Origin: Carnegiea gigantea
Lineage: Eukaryota; Streptophyta; Magnoliopsida; Caryophyllales; Cactaceae
NCBI GenBank assembly: GCA_029747015.1
Contig: JAKOGI010001327.1
Coordinates: 171,501-235,500, forward strand
DNA: 64,000 nucleotides
Direction: 5' to 3'
In this document: positions 12,082 to 23,300 of the stretch, in pieces
How positions within the stretch are numbered: position 1 is the first letter of the stretch
Layout: each line of letters begins with the position of its first letter
Made by a program: the position numbers and the translations under genes
The notes under the pieces: generated by a model
The model's database searches: none
Told to the model about the DNA's origin: nothing
The model's input: the letters and a program-made list of their open reading frames with translations, nothing else

Positions 12082-13150
12082 ATGACGAAGAAAACTAAAC
12101 GCACTTGAAAACCTTCTTCTCGGTCTCCCATCGCTCGTCAGCAAGGTACTAACGGAGGCAAGGATTTGAGCTAAGATATTGATCTCACTATTACATTGAA
12201 TGTTAACACTAATGCCAGGGATTTGAATGGAGCAAGTTCGAGGGAGATGTTTGCTACAAAAGAGGAGATGATAAAGAGTTTTTTACAATGAATTGATGCA
12301 CTAAGGCGGCGGTGTCAGTTAAACTCATGGGCTATCGAATTTGAATGTGTTCAAATGGAGCGAGAGGAAACTATGGACCTAGTAGGTCCAAACTTTGGGT
12401 TGAAATTAGATCACATGGCAGCATTGGAGCACAACGGGGTTAAAATACAATGTATTGAAATTTCTGAAATGTAATCGTAAATCGAATTCTGGAGTTCATT
12501 GAGTGCTTGTTTTGTCTTGCGAGCTAATCCCCTAATTCAAGTCACCAAGGGTTTCTTCAAGAGATTATGGGGGCAATAGGGGATTTAAGCGAGCTATTGT
12601 TAAGGCTAATGGAGTATTCGTTGTGCAATTTCACTCAATGCTGGAACGAGAAGAACTATTGAAGCAGAATTTTGTATATTTTTATAAGAAGCCACCCATA
12701 ATGCGAGCATGGGCACTAGGTCAAGTTGTTGATAAAGATGAACTTACAAAGATTCCTGTCTAAGAAGGCTTCCTTGATATAGACTTTATGCACTGGAATT
12801 AGAAGGGGCTAAGCAAATTAGGCCACTTATTAGGGGAGCCATTAGTAGTTGATAAGAAAACTCAGAATAAGTTGTGCATAAAATTTGCTAGATTACTAAT
12901 AGAAATGGACTTGAACCAGGCATTGCTTGAGGAAGTCACATTTGTGGATGAGTGCGGCACCTTGGTGGTGTAAAAGGTGGAATATGCTTGGAAACCAATG
13001 AAGTGTAACTATTGCTTAATAATTGGGCACTTGGAAAACAGATATAGGAAAAAGCATAGGAAGGAATGTCATAGGAAAGACATAGTATCTGAGCAAAACC
13101 AAGTGTATGCGGAGATAGTTAGTGAAGAGCAGTAAGTTCGGAGTCAGGAC
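12082..13150 (+). pseudogene. LINE ORF1 relic (DUF4283 and zinc-knuckle type)
   Basis: From an ATG at 12082 the plus strand encodes a broken LINE ORF1 protein, the RNA-binding gag-like partner of plant L1 elements. Readable parts are ANGVFVVQFHSMLEREELL near 12610 (DUF4283-like core), LGHLLGEPLVVDKKTQNK near 12820, and a terminal knuckle with CNYCLIIGH near 13010 whose last cysteine is replaced. Stops occur from the ninth codon on, and frames change repeatedly. No endonuclease or reverse transcriptase follows: about 200 bases downstream the sequence changes to a CACTA relic. The element is therefore truncated at its 3' side. The LINE ORF2 at 60-63 kb is in the same orientation but far away and cannot be shown to be the same copy. 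Confidence 0.72.
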
Positions 13151-13448
13151 TAGATTGGTGTGAATGATAATACAGAACAGTAACCTCACGTGATATTGGA
13201 ATCAAACATGATCACCTTTGGGCAGCAGTGTATCACTCCCCCTATGGGCTTCATGTTACATAATAAATGCTTATGAATTGTTATATATTTAAGTGCTTAC
13301 CATCATTGTAATGTAAATGTGTGTGGATGCACTTTTGTTATATTTGTTAATTTTGAAACTTAATGTTCTAACTATTGTGTTGTGTGATTAAATTATTAAT
13401 AAGTACAATCATTATTTGTACTTGCATTTGTTATCAACTATTTTAGGT
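13151..13448. other. Junction between LINE and CACTA relics
   Basis: About 300 bases without a recognisable frame. The LINE-like coding signal ends near 13150 and the CACTA-like signal begins at 13449; no terminal repeat or target duplication is visible to place the break. Confidence 0.4.
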
Positions 13449-15385
13449 ATGGATTCCATCCCCCCGTTTAATGTAAGTACTCTACTTGAGGTCGAGGAAG
13501 AGGGCATAGGAGCTCCAACGCACATCCTAGTAAAATAGACATTGATTCACCTTCCTCCCAAACACCTCACATGTCAGATGCTCTAAGAACAATCCCTGCT
13601 CAATTTGGCATAGTTCATATGGGGTGTTTCCCCCCCTATACCCTATACATCCCTAACTAGACATTCATTTCCTAACAATTTGCATATAACATTCTAACGA
13701 ATACCCCTGTTGCCAACACTGTCAATGCTACTCCCCAAACTATCAACCCTAACTCCAAGCAGTCCCAATAAAACATTGTAACTAGAGATTGTCAAGCATA
13801 TTTTAGTCATGGAAGCACTCCAACAAAGACATATATAATGCCATATGGTAATGGGTATGTAGGAAAATTGTTTTGTGTTTTGCATTTCAAGTGTTTTGCA
13901 TAATGTCGCGTTAATTTGATGTTTTCTGTTGAAATAGGTTTCTCTTAAATGAAGGCGCTGTTGGTAGGATTTCTCTTATCTTCCAAGGCAAATATGATGC
14001 ACCTTGGCCGTCTTAGGGTGAAGTGCCTAAACAAGTTTGAGATTTGTGGTTTGAAGAGTTCAAGGTAACTAAAGTGACTACATAGTACTTTATAGGTACT
14101 TGATTCATTATTATGACATTATTTGATGTATTTGTTGTTTTCTTATTTGCATAAGTGGTTCACTTGGGATCCTATCTATGAGAATCAAATCAGGAAAAAT
14201 TTTAAAAATAGAGGCATCCGCATGCTTAAGGGACTTCCTTGGTAAAGCACAAAAGTGCAACAAGCAGCCCACATGGTTCGGTGATGAGCAATGGAAAGGA
14301 CTCCAACAATATTGGGCAAACGAAGCATATAAGAAATTATGTGAAAAAAGCTTAAAAAAATGGTTTGGTAATCCAGCTAGTCTTGGACCATCTGTCCACA
14401 TCTGTGGCTCAATCCCTATGTATGAGCATAGGAGGTGTCTGGTAATTAACTATACATCTTACAACTTTTTCTAATTATTTGTTTAATTGTGGTGGCTAAC
14501 ATGTTTTCCTGAATTTGATTGGCATGTAGGGGGAACAACTTGGGATGATGCCAACAATTGTTGAATTATTTGCCCTCACTCACAGACTTCACGGTAAAGA
14601 AGATAGACCTTGGGTTAATAAGAAATAACAACGAACATATGTAAGTTATTCTCAATGGTCAATCTTAATTAGTGGTTCATATACTTTTATTAAGTATGAT
14701 ATGTTTGATTTTTAATAAATGTTGTGATATCATAAGAATCCTTTGAAGAAGAATTTCAGAACATCATCAACTCTCAAGGGACATCAGATGGCAACTCCCA
14801 AGATCCATCTCAATCACTTTCAAATCCCAACGAGTTGTAAGTGAAGGCATATACAAACAAAAAGGGTCGTATATATGGCTTTGGATATGAGGTCGTCAAC
14901 ATTAGGGAATCATCTTACTTTAGTCCCTCTCAAGAGCTAGTATAGTAAATTTAAACACTATTCGTGTTTGTGTCATTAATAGAAAAACTGTGCATGACGT
15001 CACTTTAGGATGAGCTAAGTCATTGTCACTAACGTATACTTCATATGCATGGTTTTTAGCAGGTACAGGTCAAGTGTTATCCCAATAGGAGTTGAATGAT
15101 TTAAGGGATATAATGACCAACATGGGGGGGAGCTTACTTCACAAGCTAAAATGTATCAAATGCTTATGGAGAAATGTAAGTGATTAGAGGAATCCAACCA
15201 AATGATGAGCCAACAAATGATGAGCATGAATTAGCAAATCACAATTTTTTTTTTTTTAAATGCAACCAGCTTCTGGTTCGGGATCACAACCTCCCTTCAC
15301 CAACCCTCCACAACATGATGAGGAGAATGAGGACTAGGATGAGGATAAAGATTATGATGAACTTACCTCGTTGACTGATTCCTAA
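13449..15385 (+). pseudogene. CACTA accessory transposase relic (Transposase_24, Ptta/En/Spm)
   Basis: Several exons of a TNP1-like gene can be followed. One near 13940-14065 contains GKYDAPWPS and GEVPKQV. The next starts near 14155 with FTWDPIYENQIRKNFKNRG, then shifts frame and continues ACLRDFLGKAQKCNKQPTW to GSIPMYEHRRCL (14240-14440), the core of the plant Transposase_24 domain. An exon near 14530 has PTIVELFALTHRLHGKE, and one near 14740-14945 has KGRIYGFGYEV. A Met/Gln-rich helix ends the protein near 15150-15230. In CACTA elements this protein binds subterminal repeats. The frame change near 14215 and several stops make it non-functional. Confidence 0.78.
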
Positions 15386-15689
15386 ATTACTTGCTTCTCG
15401 GCTCTCTATTCCTTGCTTATAGTTGTGCATTTGCAGCTATTTTACTCTCTTAACCATGGTATTGCTAAGTACACTTATATTTTCAGGAACGGCATAAATT
15501 TGTGATATGAATTATGGTGAGGCACTTGAAAGAATTTGGTTTATATGTGATGTTTAGCTTGTTTGTGGATTAAGATTGGTCGAAAACGATTCGAGTGAAG
15601 CATTGGTATCAAGTGGGTTGTTGAATATCCTCGATGCATTTTCTTGCAGGAAATGAAATGCATTGTAATTTGGGATACTTACAAAAACA

Positions 15690-16041
15690 AAAATTTTATT
15701 TGAAAAAGGGCAAAAATGGTGACGGATTATCTGCCGTGGTGAAATTTTTTTTAAACAACGGTGGGTTGGCTACAAAATCTACATCCCGTGGCCATCAGCG
15801 ACATAATTTCCATTGCTAATTCTGTTGCCCACTTAAACGCCTTCAGTTACCACCATCTCTACGTATCCGTCGCTAATTTTGTCACTAGATGGCAGCGGAA
15901 TTTCAAGATGCTGTCGCTCTCTCCTCAGCTATGGTAGAAAAGTGTAATAGTTCAATTTTGTCACTGAGTTCAAAAATCCATCACTAAATTACAGTTTTCC
16001 ATCACTGAATCCATCTCTATACGGCCTTCTCTTTGTAGCAT
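15690..16041 (+). repeat. Right subterminal region and probable degenerate end of the second CACTA relic
   Basis: The stretch is packed with short words related to gtcgctaat, gtcacta and catcactga in direct order, as in CACTA subterminal arrays, and ends ctttgtagca at 16041, close to the TTTGTAGTG expected at a right end. The first copia-derived bases follow within ~10 bp. The matching left end was not found, so the terminus is provisional. Confidence 0.45.
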
Positions 16042-16129
16042 TAATGACACATCATAACGTCATTAGTTACAATCCTCCCACTCAAATGAAGGGATGATAA
16101 TAGGTCGGGGTTCTCAAGTTCAAATAGAG

Positions 16130-17006
16130 ACAAGTCTTAGCCTATCTTGCCCTTCTTTAGAAATTCATTTTCTAAGAATGTAACATCTCCTGATTAGAAC
16201 TCAGTTATGCTCCCACTTTCTTGCAGCCCCATGAACTCATACCCTTTTGAGGTTTTAAAGTATCTAATAACGATACACTTCTTCCTTCTTGGGCCTAATT
16301 TGCCATATTTGTGAGAAGGATCGTGTGCATAGGCTGCACAATCCCAAGGTCTTAAAATACTTAGGTCAGGCTTTCTACCAGTCCATAGCTCATATGGAGT
16401 GGTTGCAATTGATTTCATAGGCACACGGCTAAGAACATAGGTTGCAGTTGTAAAAGCATCTCCCCAACACGAGATAGATTATTGAGCCTGCGCCATCATT
16501 TATCTTACGATTTCAAGGATCATTCTATTTCTTTTCTCTGCAATAATATTTTGTTGTGGAGTATTTTGAATAACTAACTAATGTACTGTTCCTTTTTCAT
16601 CACTATATTCATTGAATAGAGTTAATAGATATTCTCTACCCTGATCAGTTCTTAAGGCCTTAATCTTTTTGTCTAACTGATTTTCTACTAAGTTCCCATA
16701 TTTCCTAAAGCAACTCATTGCCTCTGATTTTTGTGAGATCATGTAGACATAATCGAAATAGGTGAAATCATCAATGAAAGTGATGAAATAAGAAGCTCCT
16801 TGCCTTATTTGCAAATTTATTGGACCATAGATATCCGAATGAATAAATTGCAATGGAAGTTCGGCTCTGTTAGCCTTTGCAAATGGTTTTCTTCTTGATT
16901 TCCTTACCAGGGAATGCTCACAAATGGGCAAGATAACTTGCTCAATGTGTGCTAGCAAACCTTCTTTCGCAAGCCTTTGCATATGATTTTAGCCAATGTG
17001 GCCTAA
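16130..17006 (-). pseudogene. Copia integrase relic (pre-integrase end, core, C-terminal part)
   Basis: The minus strand encodes the end of the pre-integrase HHCC finger (CEHSLVRKSRRKPF), the integrase core with HSDIYGP (first catalytic Asp) and RTDQGREYL (second Asp), and, after a ~150-bp decayed gap, YELWTGRKPDLSILRPWDC from the C-terminal side. Integrase inserts the cDNA into chromatin. The frame is open at 16578-16982 and 16194-16424; the catalytic Glu region between them is lost to mutation. The coding signal continues weakly to about 16050 and then ends. The upstream half of the gene lies at 26601-27945, beyond the nested gypsy element. Confidence 0.88.
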
Positions 17007-18337
17007 TGTTAGTCTTAAAATGTGTTATCGCAAGTGCACGGTGCCAGTTGTAGCTAGCAATGGCAAGTACGCGTTGTGTTCACAGGGAACTCAGTTTCAA
17101 CCACCTTACTCGACTTTAACACTTGAGTCAGGCAAGAGTCCACTTTAGGTAAACATTACTAACTAATAGTACTATTCTGCTAAATTATCTAATTCAATGT
17201 TAACAAGAGTCCTAGATTGGGGTTCACCACACTATTACGCTATATAAATCGCAATTAGGTCAAGTAAACCATGCCCATGAATAAATGGAAGTGGAAAGGA
17301 TTACCATTTAGAGCACATCTAAGCCTTCTCTCAAAGGTCAGTAGACTAGCTAAATTAATCTTAATTACCCATTTTCATAAAACTAAGATTATCAAAGCCA
17401 CAAAATTTCATAATTAATTATTCCCAATTGAAACCCTAACTATTTTCATGCTAGGTGGATCAATTGCCTACAAAGTCGTACTAGGTAAAGGATTCAATAT
17501 TCGTTGATCTCCTAGACCCTAATTAGAAGTAGTGAATAAAACTCTTTCAAGCAATTCAGCGAATAGTTGGCGCACTAAGCAGGAATTCGCATTACAGTCA
17601 TGGATGATTCACATAAACCTAAAACATGGTTCACTTTTGCATAATAAGGGCTACGCCCAATGTAAGACAACTAATTTAGCCCCTAATCATTCTTCCAATC
17701 ACAATCATAGTCAAAAGCGCGAAGAACATCACTAAAGGTATAAACTTTGAACTAGAAGCAAACGAACGAAGGAAAAGAACGTACTTTAATTAATCGTAGC
17801 AACAACCCACAATTTCGTATCCAATGAATCTTCAATCCAATGCTTCAAATTCTAGGGAGAATACTGAAAACCTGAAACACTCAAAATCGCCCTCTTTCGA
17901 GAGATGGTTACTCTCAAGAAGAAAAATTAGAAGATATCAAATTACATCGCCCTTACCACAATTAATCGCGGTCCACTAAAGTGGCACGGTCGTGCTAGGT
18001 GGCACGGTGCCACCGTGCCACTTCCTTGCCCAGTGTCCTCCTGCTTTCTCAGTGTGGCGTGACTGCGTTGCTCAGCATGGGGTCACCATGCCATATCTCT
18101 AGGCCTTGACAACCTCTTTTTTAGCTTGAAACCCACCTTCCTAGCCTTCTTTTCGTGCAACATTAGCGGGTTCCCCTCTTTCTTTCAACCAAACTCTGAA
18201 AAGTATAAAAACATATCATATAAGCAAATTGGGGTAAAGATAGCCTATTTGACCACTATACTTTGAAGTTCAACCCAAAAACTGCAGAAAGGAGAGGTTA
18301 AAATTAAGTCTGAAAGAGGTAAAATGGAGGTTCATCA
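17007..18337 (-). repeat. 3' LTR of the pol-less gypsy element
   Basis: This LTR is 1331 bp. On the plus strand it begins TGTTAGTCTTAAAATG and ends GGTTCATCA. It matches 25307-26600 throughout apart from scattered substitutions and small indels. It keeps ~34 bp next to the polypurine tract (about 18301-18334) that the 5' LTR has lost. A GC-rich palindromic GTGGCACGG block lies at 17981-18022. Confidence 0.93.
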
Positions 18338-18350
18338 ACTCCCACCTGCT
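18338..18350 (-). promoter_or_regulatory. Polypurine tract of the gypsy element
   Basis: The minus strand reads AGCAGGTGGGAGT immediately before the TGATGAACC start of the 3' LTR, the position where plus-strand DNA synthesis is primed. It is preceded by GGGGACAAGCAAC, a phrase I know from the 3' ends of many plant gypsy elements. Confidence 0.7.
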
Positions 18351-20199
18351 TATCTGTTGCTTGTCCCCAAGCAAGATCGTCAACTAATAGGATAATAGAG
18401 AGAGATACCTCGAATTGTCACCCTCCTTAGGTAAGCGGTGACAACTAAATTAGCGACCATGGTAGCTCATAGCTCGGAAACACAGCAAGGTCAAAAGTTT
18501 TTTCCAAAATATATGTTTCAAAATGTAAATCACTCGACTATGATGCAAGAATAAACACCCAATTTGAACCACTTAGAGGTGTCCTGCTTCCCCCTGAATC
18601 GTTGGTGAGCTAGTTAGACTATTAGATTCTCACTTTAGAAGAAAGAACTGAACGCTCCCCTCTTGTTTTTAGGGTAGAAATTGACCACTGAAGATCACCC
18701 TCAATGCACGCATTCTACCATAAGCTTGGTAAAACTCTTAATTCTCCATCAATGAAGGCAAAATGTACAGGTGTCAATCATAAGGACTTTTTAAGGATTG
18801 TATCGGGGTTATGGCTAGAGGTAAGGGAGGCTAGAATTTAGGTAGGAGGAGCTAAATAGTTAAGTAGAGAGCAATGACAACCATCTCCTCACCAAGAATA
18901 CAATCATTACCAATATCCCATTATTCAAAACACAAGAAAAAGGGAGTTGAAACTACTTCTCTTTTTGCTACATCCTTTGACCACACATCTTATTCATGCA
19001 CTTTTCTTCTTCTTTGTTTGTGCCTTTGCTTTTCTTCTCCTTTTTTTTTTGGGAAAGAAAATGAGGCAAGAGAATGGCTAAGGTTTAGGGACTATTTCAA
19101 CTCCCAGCTGTACAATGCTAACAACCAATCAAAGCTAACCATTGGAACGCACCAACGAGCATATTGCTCACATCAAAAGTAACTCACGACATTGCTCTAC
19201 TAACTTGGCATAGGATAGGATTATTCATTTCAGACCATGGGTTAAGTAGACATGGGCGAATCAAATGATAGGGGAACAACTCAAATGGGTTGACAAACAG
19301 ATCATAATAGCACAAGGTGGCTTTTTGGCTCATATGGCATTATAAACAAACTTATCCATCAATCACATTAACACCATGCACATGCCAGCCATTACCTCAA
19401 AGAGGGTTAGGCCAAGTTCTAGAGATGCCTACGCAAAGGGGTAAACACTCATGAAAGGATGTTCAAGACCATATAAAGTGAATGGTCATTACAAGCTCAA
19501 ATATCTCACTGTGTCTTCTACCAAAATCAAGAACTAGCTCAAATCGCCAATAATTAAGGCTCAGTTAATTCACAGCACAGCAGCCCTCAAAGGCGAATAT
19601 ACAAGCACACATAGCCCAGTAATCAAAACATTTCCAAAATAGTTTCACAAGACATTAGCCCAAATTAAGCCTTATTTGCCACAAACCACCATAGCTGACA
19701 AATCATATCATCACGCCTTGAATGTCATCATTAGAGGGGTTTTCGCAACTTTTTTTTTTCTTTTTTCGAAAGCAATAAAGTTAGCTAAAAGATCCACAAG
19801 CAGATAATTAAAGAGAAGGGTGAAAGGGTTACCTCGTGGTCTTGGACGATCCTACTCATCATGTTCCCGCTTCAGATTAATGGTTAGAAAGAAAATATAT
19901 ACAGTGCATCATCTACCTAAATGGAATTTTCTACATGCCTACCTAATGTATAAAATGAAATGAAGATCTAAGAATGCCTCTAAACTAGAATGAAACCTAA
20001 AGTTCTAAATGCAAAGATGTATATACACAATGCAACCACTAAACAGGAATAGATATCCCCCCATGCTTGGACTGCTCATTATCCCCAATGAAAATGATAT
20101 GTATAAGAAGAGAAGGGAAGAAGGAGTACAACTTCCAGTCACTGGGTGCCATCAGGCCCGGGAGGCGACCAGAAATGCGGAGGAAATGTATGGAGCGTA
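18351..20199 (-). other. Non-coding 3' region of the gypsy element
   Basis: Between ORF2 and the polypurine tract there are ~1.85 kb with no frame that I can support on either strand. The open stretch at 18874-19182 on the plus strand is antisense to the element and has no recognisable content. A/T homopolymers occur at 19032-19050 and 19749-19767. Confidence 0.5.
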
Positions 20200-21850
20200 G
20201 ACGAATGGCCTAGATTATGGAGGGAAAGGACAACGAACCTCCTCAGCCGCCCGAGAAGGTGCCTTCCAATTGCCTAATGGACTCTGACTGGTGCCAAAGT
20301 AACTCATTCATCCGCTGGCGCTCCTCATACTCCTGGGCTTCCCCTATAGCTCATTCCTCCTCTCGCTGAATCCGCCACTGCTCCTGCTCCTCCTGGCGAT
20401 TAACAAAACCCCGGAAGTAGGAGACTCCCTCCTCAATGGAGTCCATGCGTCTAGATAGACGATGAAGGTCGTCACGCATGCCAGCATAGTCCCCCCGAAG
20501 ATCCGAAACCTCCATGTGGAGGTTGGAGAAGGACTAGAGGAAGGCGAGGTCAAGCACCATATAGGCCACAGCTGAAGAAGAGGACCCGCCATATCATGGG
20601 GAAAAGTTGGGTGAAGTGGTGGTGGGATGGCTGCCTCCTCGGCATGGATACCCTCAAGCTCGGGCCCTCCTCGGCTCGCATCAACGTCGCCCTCCTCCTC
20701 ATCATCATCATCACCTCATCTTCATCATCATCATCACCTCCTCCTCATCATACTCAACATCCTCATCTGCGGCTAACTGTTCTTCCCTAGGTAGAACAGT
20801 TGCCTGAATGATCCGACGGTTACAGTTTTAATTCCTCTTGTTGGCGACTGTGGTTTGCTCAACATTAGGAAGGGTAAAGAGGATGGTTTTGTGGTGGGGA
20901 TACCTAATAGTTTCACCTCAGGTGTCAATAATGTGCATATGATGGAGGGTGCCGATATGGAGGTGACCACCCAGGAAATGGGACTCGAGAGTAGAGAGCC
21001 TTGAACTGTGGCCTAAGGCAATGGCAATGGCGATAACAGTGCCACCAATGCTTATGACGTTCTTGTTGCTAACCTTAGCCACGTCTGCCAAGTGGCGGAT
21101 TATAAACGCCCTTGTGTCCATGGGGGTGCCGGACAGTGCACACCAGATAATGAACAATTCTGCCTTCCGATAACCATTTTAGTTGTCGTTGTGACCGAAA
21201 ATGATATTCGCGGTCAGGCGCTGAAGATAACGTAGGTTGACATTACAGATATTGGTGGCCTTTGGGGGTTAAAAACTCTAGGTCTCCCCCACCGGTTAGT
21301 GTATTCCTTCCGCTTGGAGTCCAAATAGGATCAGATCACCACAATAAGGGCGCATCTTTGTACGCTCCATTGACCACTGGAAATTTCAGTAACTCATTAA
21401 ACATCCTCAAGTTCATCTAGTAGTTCATATTAAACATATCAAATGAAATCACTACCTCCTGAACCCTAAAAGTACCATCCCAATCGACATGAAGAGATCT
21501 CAAAAACTCTATCATAAAACGGTCATATGATGTACATTGCATGCTAATGTACTCAGTCCATCCAAGTCTACCAATCAGAGTCAACTTGTCATCCAACATC
21601 CCCAAAGTCCTCAATGAATCAACATGAAAAAATTTCTGCTCACTAGTGTTTCTAGTGGCGAAAATCTCGTATCTAGACTTTTGTTCATCACTAACAAACT
21701 GCAAACCTCTAGTGCTAGCAGGCAAAATTAGAGGTAGGCATTCTTTGTACCTTTAGCAGAAGTGGTTGCAGCTGAGGAGGAGGTAGCTCGTGAGGACTTC
21801 TTAGGTTAGGATGGGGCCTTGGAACCCTCTCCAACTCTTTTCTTGCCTAT
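20200..21850 (-). pseudogene. Second ORF of the gypsy element (putative plant transposon protein, Athila env-like position)
   Basis: On the minus strand a basic, Ser-rich start near 21850 leads to LQFVSDEQKSRYEIFATR (about 21700), GRLGWTEYISMQCTSYDRF, VDWDGTFRVQEVVISFDMF (about 21450), then in other frames WCALSGTPMDTRAFIIRHL and NVISIGGTVIAIAIALG (21140-21020). The tail has an acidic/Met stretch from a GAT/GAG microsatellite at 20690-20760. This conserved alpha-helical domain recurs in plant proteins annotated as 'putative plant transposon protein' and sits where Athila elements carry their env-like ORF. Its biochemical role is unknown. At least four frame changes or stops inactivate this copy. 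Confidence 0.7.
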
Positions 21851-22199
21851 GATAGTGAATGAAGAACAGATCAGGTGTGAGGGTGAGAGTAGAAGCTTAG
21901 AATGACAAGAAGAGGTGCAATTTCGCTCTCTGCAACCTTTAACCTCAACAATGCAGGTTAGGGTTTCAGAGAGAGAAAATAGGTTGTAGAATGAGGTGAA
22001 TTTGGGGTGAAAGGTGAGAAATGTTGAGAGGAGAGTGAGTAAAAGTGAAGGAATTGAAAAAATTTGGGGGAAATTTGAGAGTGTGGGGGAGGATTTGAGT
22101 GGGAAATGCTGAGAGAGAGAGAGATGAGGGTTTTCGTGGTTTTAGAGAGAGAAAGTGTAGAGCTTAAATGGGGAAGAAGGAAGAAGAAGAAGAAGGAAA

Positions 22200-22445
22200 T
22201 TGGCTTTTTAGCTGATTTTTAATGTGGCACGGTCGTGTTACTTGGCACGGTGCCACTATGCCACTTTGCTTTTTTTTTTTTAATTGTATTTCTAAAAATG
22301 TGGCACAATCGTGCCTCAAGGCACGGGGCAACTGTGCTGATTTTCTAAGCATCGAAGCACGATTTTCTAGCTCCCTCTCTTTTCTTTTTGAAGTCTTGAG
22401 GGGGGTGGCACGGTCATGCCACCCAGCATGTGGTGCCCATGCCAA
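22200..22445. repeat. Internal copies of the LTR GTGGCACGG palindrome block
   Basis: Three phased copies of a GTGGCAC(g/a)(g/a)TC(g/a)TG block begin at 22224, 22300 and 22404, each followed by a partially complementary arm (GGCACGGTGCCAC, GGCACGGGGCAAC, GCCACCCAGCATG). The same block is in both LTRs (17981-18022 and 26283-26323). It lies upstream of ORF2 in the element's sense. Confidence 0.8.
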
Positions 22446-22959
22446 CTTGTTGCCTCCTAATTCAGTCCTTTCAAGAAGCTCGCTTCCTTTGTCACTTAGG
22501 TTTTTTTGCGCTTAGGCTTTTTTATCTCATCTTTTTTTTTCATTTTCATTTTTTTCTTTTTTTTTCCGAAAGCAGTAAAGCTTGGGTTGTCTCCCAAAAA
22601 GCGCTTGTTTTAGATCCTTGGCTTGACCATTACCTCAAACTGGTAGATGATGATAAGATGGAGGAAGGTGAAGACAGTAAATTAATGAATGGTGTTCCCT
22701 TCGGTACTTCCCCAGGGCAAAAGGTAGTGCCTGTAAGAGTTGTAGGAATAGGTGGATGTAAATTAGACAGCACTACAGACCTTATATTAGGTCATCCATT
22801 CCCATCAAACACTGTGACACCAGAATTAGCTACGTGAGGGACAGAATATGCAGGGGCCTCAGGAAGTGAACGAAGAGCAGGAACAGAAGATGGTAAGGGT
22901 GGAGGGAAATAGAAATCAACCCTCTCACCATAAAATTGGAAGGACATACTTCATACCTA
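22446..22959 (-). other. Linker between protease and ORF2, the place where pol is absent
   Basis: The minus strand contains AGCGCTTTTTGGGAGACAACCC near 22600 (shown here as its recognisable phrase), a sequence that in Athila-type elements lies after the coding region. Proline-rich coding-like residues follow protease (PPPLPSSVPALRSLPE near 22900). No reverse transcriptase motif is present in any frame. Confidence 0.55.
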
Positions 22960-23300
22960 TACATCGATCACTGCCCCTGCAGTAGCCAGAAACAACCTCC
23001 CAAGGATGATGGGGATTTGGGAGCTTTTATCCATATCCATCACAATAAAGTCGCAGGGGATAATAAACTTACCCACCTGGATAGCAACATCCCCTAAAAC
23101 ACCCGCAGGTCACTTGAGAGTGTGATCCGCTAGCTGTATGAGCATGGTGGTGGGTTTCAAATTCAACAATTCAAGCTTCTTTCACAGAGAGAAAGGCATC
23201 AAACTCACACTGGCCCTCAAATCACAAACAGCTCCCTCGATTTGCATACCCGCTATATAGCAAGGGATAGAGAAGCTACTATGATCCTCTAACTTTGATG
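22960..23300 (-). pseudogene. Gypsy retropepsin relic
   Basis: On the minus strand the aspartic-protease core reads CDLRASVSLMPFSL, then a stop, then PAGVLGDVAIQVGKF and IPIILGRLFLATAGAVIDV. The pattern D-L-G-A-S ... ILGRPFLAT identifies a gypsy retropepsin, which cleaves the Gag polyprotein. The catalytic glycine after Asp-Leu is replaced by Arg (AGG). Together with the stop this rules out activity. It follows gag in the same orientation, and the usual reverse transcriptase does not follow it. Confidence 0.82.

Noticed and set aside
14111..14401. 96-codon minus-strand frame
   Set aside because: Antisense shadow of the Transposase_24 exon on the plus strand.
22222..22837. Plus-strand frames of 97 and 135 codons
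   Set aside because: Antisense to the gypsy element and built from its GTGGCACGG block and T-runs.
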